From JBMYZL01 sp965661765 (lineage in GTDB: Bacteria > Bacteroidota > Bacteroidia > Flavobacteriales_D > Sanyastnellaceae): a stretch of DNA of 7,831 nt. Below, piece by piece: positions 6,591-7,831 of this stretch (positions within the stretch are counted from its first letter, which is position 1; the number at the start of each line of letters is the position of its first letter). The stretch is taken from NCBI GenBank assembly GCA_965661765.1, contig CBFIFE010000082.1:1-7831 (forward strand), read 5' to 3'. Under the pieces are notes generated by a model, which searched no databases, was not told the DNA's origin, and worked only from the letters and a program-made list of their open reading frames with translations. The translations under genes were made by a program, and so were the position numbers.

Positions 6591-7715
6591 ATGAGAAATT
6601 TTTGGTTGTTCATCATGATGGCGGTGGTCGTGGGGAGTTGCTCGCGATGCAAGGATCCAGTGGAGTGTGTCAGTGGGGATTGCAACCCGCAGGCGACGCC
6701 ATTGGCGCTGGAGATTCCGCCGTTTTTTCCCCCGATGGACATTCCTGAAGACAATCCTTTGACAGAGGAGGGAGTGGCACTGGGACGAATGCTGTTTTGG
6801 GAGCCTGCCTTGTCTTTGGACCAAACCATCACCTGCGCTTCTTGCCATCTCCCCGACCATGGGTTCAGCGACCCTGCTGCCGTCAGCACGGGCGTCGGTG
6901 GCGCACAAGGTGTTCGCAATTCCATGGCCTTGATCAATGTGGGTTGGGCGCCAAACTATTTTTGGGATGGGCGCGCATTGACACTCGAAGAGCAAATTCT
7001 CGAACCGGTGCCGCATCCCGATGAAATGGCTTTGCCATGGGCCGATGCCGTGGCCAGACTGACGACTTTGCATGAAGAGGATGCATCGCGACCGGATTAC
7101 CCAGCGCATTTCAAAGCGGCGTTTGGGGATGCGCAGATCACCAAGGAGAGAGCGGCCAAGGCAATGGCGCAGTTCCTGCGGACCATGATTTCGAGCGATT
7201 CGAAGTATGACCGCTGGCGACGGGGAGAAACGGAGCTCTCGACCTCGGAATACAATGGTTACTTGACTTTCCTGCGAGAGGGGGGCGATCCAGAAACAAC
7301 GCCAGGGGGCGAGTTTGGTGGCGATTGTTTCCATTGCCACTCCGAGGCGGGGACCCAATTCTCGGATTACCTGTTCCGAAACAATGGTTTGGATGCGCAC
7401 TTTGAGGCAGATCCGGGGCATGCGGGCGTGACGGGTTTGGCACAAGACAGTGGCCGTTTCAAAACCCCGACTTTGCGGAACATCGCCCTGACAGCCCCTT
7501 ACATGCACGATGGGCGCTTCAACACGCTCGAAGAGGTCATCGACCACTACAACACCGGCGGCGTGGCCAGTGCGACCATCGACCCTTTCATGAAATACAC
7601 AACGGGTGGCTTGCAGTTGACGGATGGACAAAAGGCCGATATCATTGCATTTCTCCACACGTTGACGGACACGGTCTTCACGACGAACCCGGCGTTCATG
7701 AATCCGCACGAATAA
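6591..7715 (+). CDS. mbnH: MbnH-like di-heme cytochrome c peroxidase family lipoprotein
   Basis: This is a complete 374-residue di-heme protein of the bacterial cytochrome c peroxidase/MauG superfamily. A short signal peptide ends in lipobox VVGS-C17, so it should be anchored outside the cytoplasm. Two c-type haem sites are present, CASCH (82-86) and CFHCH (246-250), in the N- and C-terminal halves as the family requires. Other family motifs are ALGRMLFWEPALS (63-75), YFWDGRA (123-129), FKTPTLRNIALTAPYMHDGRF (around 290-310) and the C-terminal LTDGQKADIIAFLHTL (343-358). M305 or the neighbouring Tyr304 may bear on haem ligation. Cysteines at 20, 26 and 31 next to the lipidated C17 form an unusual N-terminal cluster. 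The adjacent MbnP gene suggests an MbnH-like role, oxidising a tryptophan of the partner; an ordinary hydrogen peroxide-reducing peroxidase is the alternative. The start is ATG 6591, which gives the signal peptide directly; there is only a weak purine-rich stretch (GAGAAAGA) upstream. Family membership is firm, the specific MbnH assignment less so. Confidence 0.85.
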   Translation: MRNFWLFIMMAVVVGSCSRCKDPVECVSGDCNPQATPLALEIPPFFPPMDIPEDNPLTEEGVALGRMLFWEPALSLDQTITCASCHLPDHGFSDPAAVSTGVGGAQGVRNSMALINVGWAPNYFWDGRALTLEEQILEPVPHPDEMALPWADAVARLTTLHEEDASRPDYPAHFKAAFGDAQITKERAAKAMAQFLRTMISSDSKYDRWRRGETELSTSEYNGYLTFLREGGDPETTPGGEFGGDCFHCHSEAGTQFSDYLFRNNGLDAHFEADPGHAGVTGLAQDSGRFKTPTLRNIALTAPYMHDGRFNTLEEVIDHYNTGGVASATIDPFMKYTTGGLQLTDGQKADIIAFLHTLTDTVFTTNPAFMNPHE

Positions 7716-7800
7716 CCGAGGGACTAGGGGGACTAAGGAACTAGGGTGACTAGGGTGACTAGGGGGCTAGGGGACTAGGGTGACTAGGGGGCTAGGGGTG
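7714..7800 (+). repeat. Degenerate 9-bp tandem array B (CTAG- and G-run-rich) after mbnH gene
   Basis: About ten units with consensus ACTAGGGKG (K is T or G) run from the peroxidase stop codon to near the window end. Clean units ACTAGGGTG lie at 7740-7748, 7749-7757 and 7774-7782, and ACTAGGGGG at 7723-7731, 7758-7766 and 7783-7791. Two shortened units, CTAGGGG (7767-7773) and ACTAAGGA (7732-7739), break the strict period. Eight CTAG tetramers fall inside it. Consecutive G-runs spaced by three to six bases meet the G-quadruplex pattern. It is clearly the same repeat family as array A. It starts within the stop codon of the upstream gene and may serve as a transcription or mRNA end element; that is inference. 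Confidence 0.85.
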
Positions 7801-7831
7801 GTTTTGGGTGATGTTGCCGAAATTTGAGGTC
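7801..7831. other. Short tail without recognisable features
   Basis: Thirty-one bases follow the repeat array up to the window edge. I see no start codon with coding support, hairpin or repeat unit here. Confidence 0.6.

Noticed and set aside
6540..7709. Minus-strand open frame of 389 codons opposite the di-heme gene
   Set aside because: The plus strand encodes two CXXCH haem sites and a lipobox; the reverse frame is Arg/His-rich without motifs and ends in translated repeat units.
7714..7800. CRISPR array interpretation of the terminal repeats
   Set aside because: The units are 7-9 bases with no spacers between them, which is a simple tandem repeat.
7818..7826. CCGAAATTT near the right edge resembling half of the palindrome at 5701
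   Set aside because: Only nine bases match and the palindromic second half is missing, so chance similarity is sufficient.

Overview
The window looks like a chromosomal segment of a GC-rich member of the Bacteroidota, probably a marine or environmental lineage such as Flavobacteriales or Saprospiria. The evidence is a very large secreted protein of the kind that carries type IX secretion (T9SS) sorting tails, a Bacteroidota-style AddA helicase-nuclease, weak or absent Shine-Dalgarno sequences, and surface lipoproteins. There are no RNA genes, CRISPR arrays, insertion sequences or clear Rho-independent terminators.

Layout. (1) Positions 1-2318, minus strand: the first 772 codons of a secreted surface protein that is still open at the left edge. 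(2) Positions 2380-5697, minus strand: a complete 1105-residue UvrD/RecB-type helicase with a C-terminal PD-(D/E)XK nuclease (AddA-like), for double-strand break end processing. (3) Positions 5698-5742: a 45-bp divergent intergenic region with a perfect 12-bp palindrome and a perfect consensus DnaA box. (4) Positions 5743-6525, plus strand: an MbnP-family lipoprotein (predicted copper binding). (5) Positions 6591-7715, plus strand: a di-heme cytochrome c peroxidase-like lipoprotein resembling MbnH. (6) Degenerate 9-bp tandem repeats rich in CTAG and G-runs fill the gap between genes 4 and 5 (about 6520-6573) and recur after gene 5 (about 7714-7800).

How the genes relate. The two plus-strand genes form a plausible functional unit. 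In the characterised methanotroph pair, the di-heme enzyme MbnH oxidises a tryptophan of MbnP to kynurenine, which creates a copper site. Here the pair stands without any methanobactin gene in the window, so a general role in periplasmic or surface copper handling is the natural inference. The AddA-like and secreted-protein genes share a strand and could be co-transcribed, but I see no functional link between them or to the MbnP/MbnH pair. The most curious non-coding features are the paired CTAG/G-run arrays around the peroxidase gene and the DnaA box in the divergent promoter.
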